A program made the translations under genes and the position numbers. From assembly GCA_937127195.1 (NCBI GenBank), contig CAKZLT010000309.1, positions 1 to 6,842 of the forward strand: a DNA stretch of 6,842 nt. The letters run 5' to 3'. Below, piece by piece: positions 6,592 to 6,842 of the stretch (within the stretch, counting starts at the first letter, position 1; each line of letters starts with the position of its first letter). Source of the stretch: an uncultured Saprospiraceae bacterium. GTDB taxonomy: Bacteria; Bacteroidota; Bacteroidia; Chitinophagales; Saprospiraceae. The notes beneath the pieces are model-generated. The model worked only from the letters and a program-made list of their open reading frames with translations. It searched no databases and was not told where the DNA came from.

Positions 6592-6777
6592 ATGAATAAG
6601 AAAGACACAATGATGGAAGCTACCATTCAACAAGAAAAAAGCATTATTCAAATTGAATTATTTAAGTATCAGTTCTTTTCAACAAAAGAATTGATGCGAA
6701 TAATTGGTATAGGTTTAGTAATGCACATTTTGACTGATGCGCTAGATTGTTACTGGATGGGTTTACCGTTGCTTTAG
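6592..6777 (+). CDS. Small hypothetical protein with one membrane-like segment
   Basis: A 61-residue frame from ATG 6592 to TAG. An in-frame TTG at 6568 would add eight residues, but it overlaps the candidate promoter element, so ATG is preferred. I do not recognise the protein. The first 20 residues are polar (MNKKDTMMEATIQQEK). Residues 21-36 mix aromatic and charged residues (IELFKYQFFSTKELMR), and 37-50 are hydrophobic (IIGIGLVMHILTDA), followed by LDCYWMGLPLL at the C-terminus. It could be a short membrane-anchored peptide or a peptide processed at its N-terminus. Its support is positional: it is the first frame after the direct-repeat operator and the promoter-like element, on the same strand as the regulator. 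It has no close Shine-Dalgarno sequence. It could also be a chance frame in leader DNA of a larger gene beyond the window. Confidence 0.45.
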   Translation: MNKKDTMMEATIQQEKSIIQIELFKYQFFSTKELMRIIGIGLVMHILTDALDCYWMGLPLL

Positions 6778-6842
6778 AGTAATTATTTAAGGTTTATTGA
6801 TGGTGATAAGGTTCATTTCTAAGTATTGTAAAACCTCTATAT

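Noticed and set aside
6778..6842. AGGTTT...AAACCT inverted repeat in the right-hand tail
   Set aside because: Six-base arms 35 bases apart in AT-rich DNA are expected by chance. I see nothing else in this tail.

Overview
The window looks like AT-rich chromosomal DNA from a member of the Bacteroidota. The evidence is a membrane-bound histidine kinase fused to a receiver and an AraC-type DNA-binding domain, the lack of clear Shine-Dalgarno sequences, and TAnnTTTG-like promoter elements. A homodimeric-type pyruvate dehydrogenase E1 next to an E2 with a single lipoyl domain would fit Saprospiria or related lineages, but the exact lineage is a guess.

Left part (1-3851, minus strand): two genes of the pyruvate dehydrogenase complex in the order E1 (aceE, 3851 to 1140) then E2 (aceF, 956 to the window edge). 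The 183-base gap between them holds a GC-rich block, a long inverted repeat and a small tandem repeat. E1 is complete and well conserved. E2 is normal for about 287 residues and then changes abruptly into what reads as the C-terminus of a bacilliredoxin (BrxA/YphP family). This is most likely an assembly chimera or a rearrangement breakpoint at the window edge.

Middle (3852-4356): a 505-base, very AT-rich divergent intergenic region rich in A/T homopolymers, with no convincing gene. It must carry the promoters of aceE and of the rightward kinase gene.

Right part (4357-6458, plus strand): one hybrid two-component regulator split by a -1 frame change at a run of six Ts (4688-4693). Rejoined, it is about 700 residues: six membrane segments, HisKA, HATPase, receiver and AraC-type HTH. 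The layout resembles Bacteroidota hybrid two-component systems, but with a compact membrane sensor in place of a large periplasmic one.

Right end (6459-6842): just after the regulator lie two 16-base direct repeats with a 21-base period, the geometry of AraC-family half-sites. A promoter-like TATCATTG follows, and then a possible small membrane-protein gene (61 aa). A coherent working model is that the kinase-AraC protein activates this downstream promoter. Nothing here clearly shows a new defence or mobile system. The strongest leads are the E2/bacilliredoxin junction, the split kinase and the candidate operator with its small ORF.
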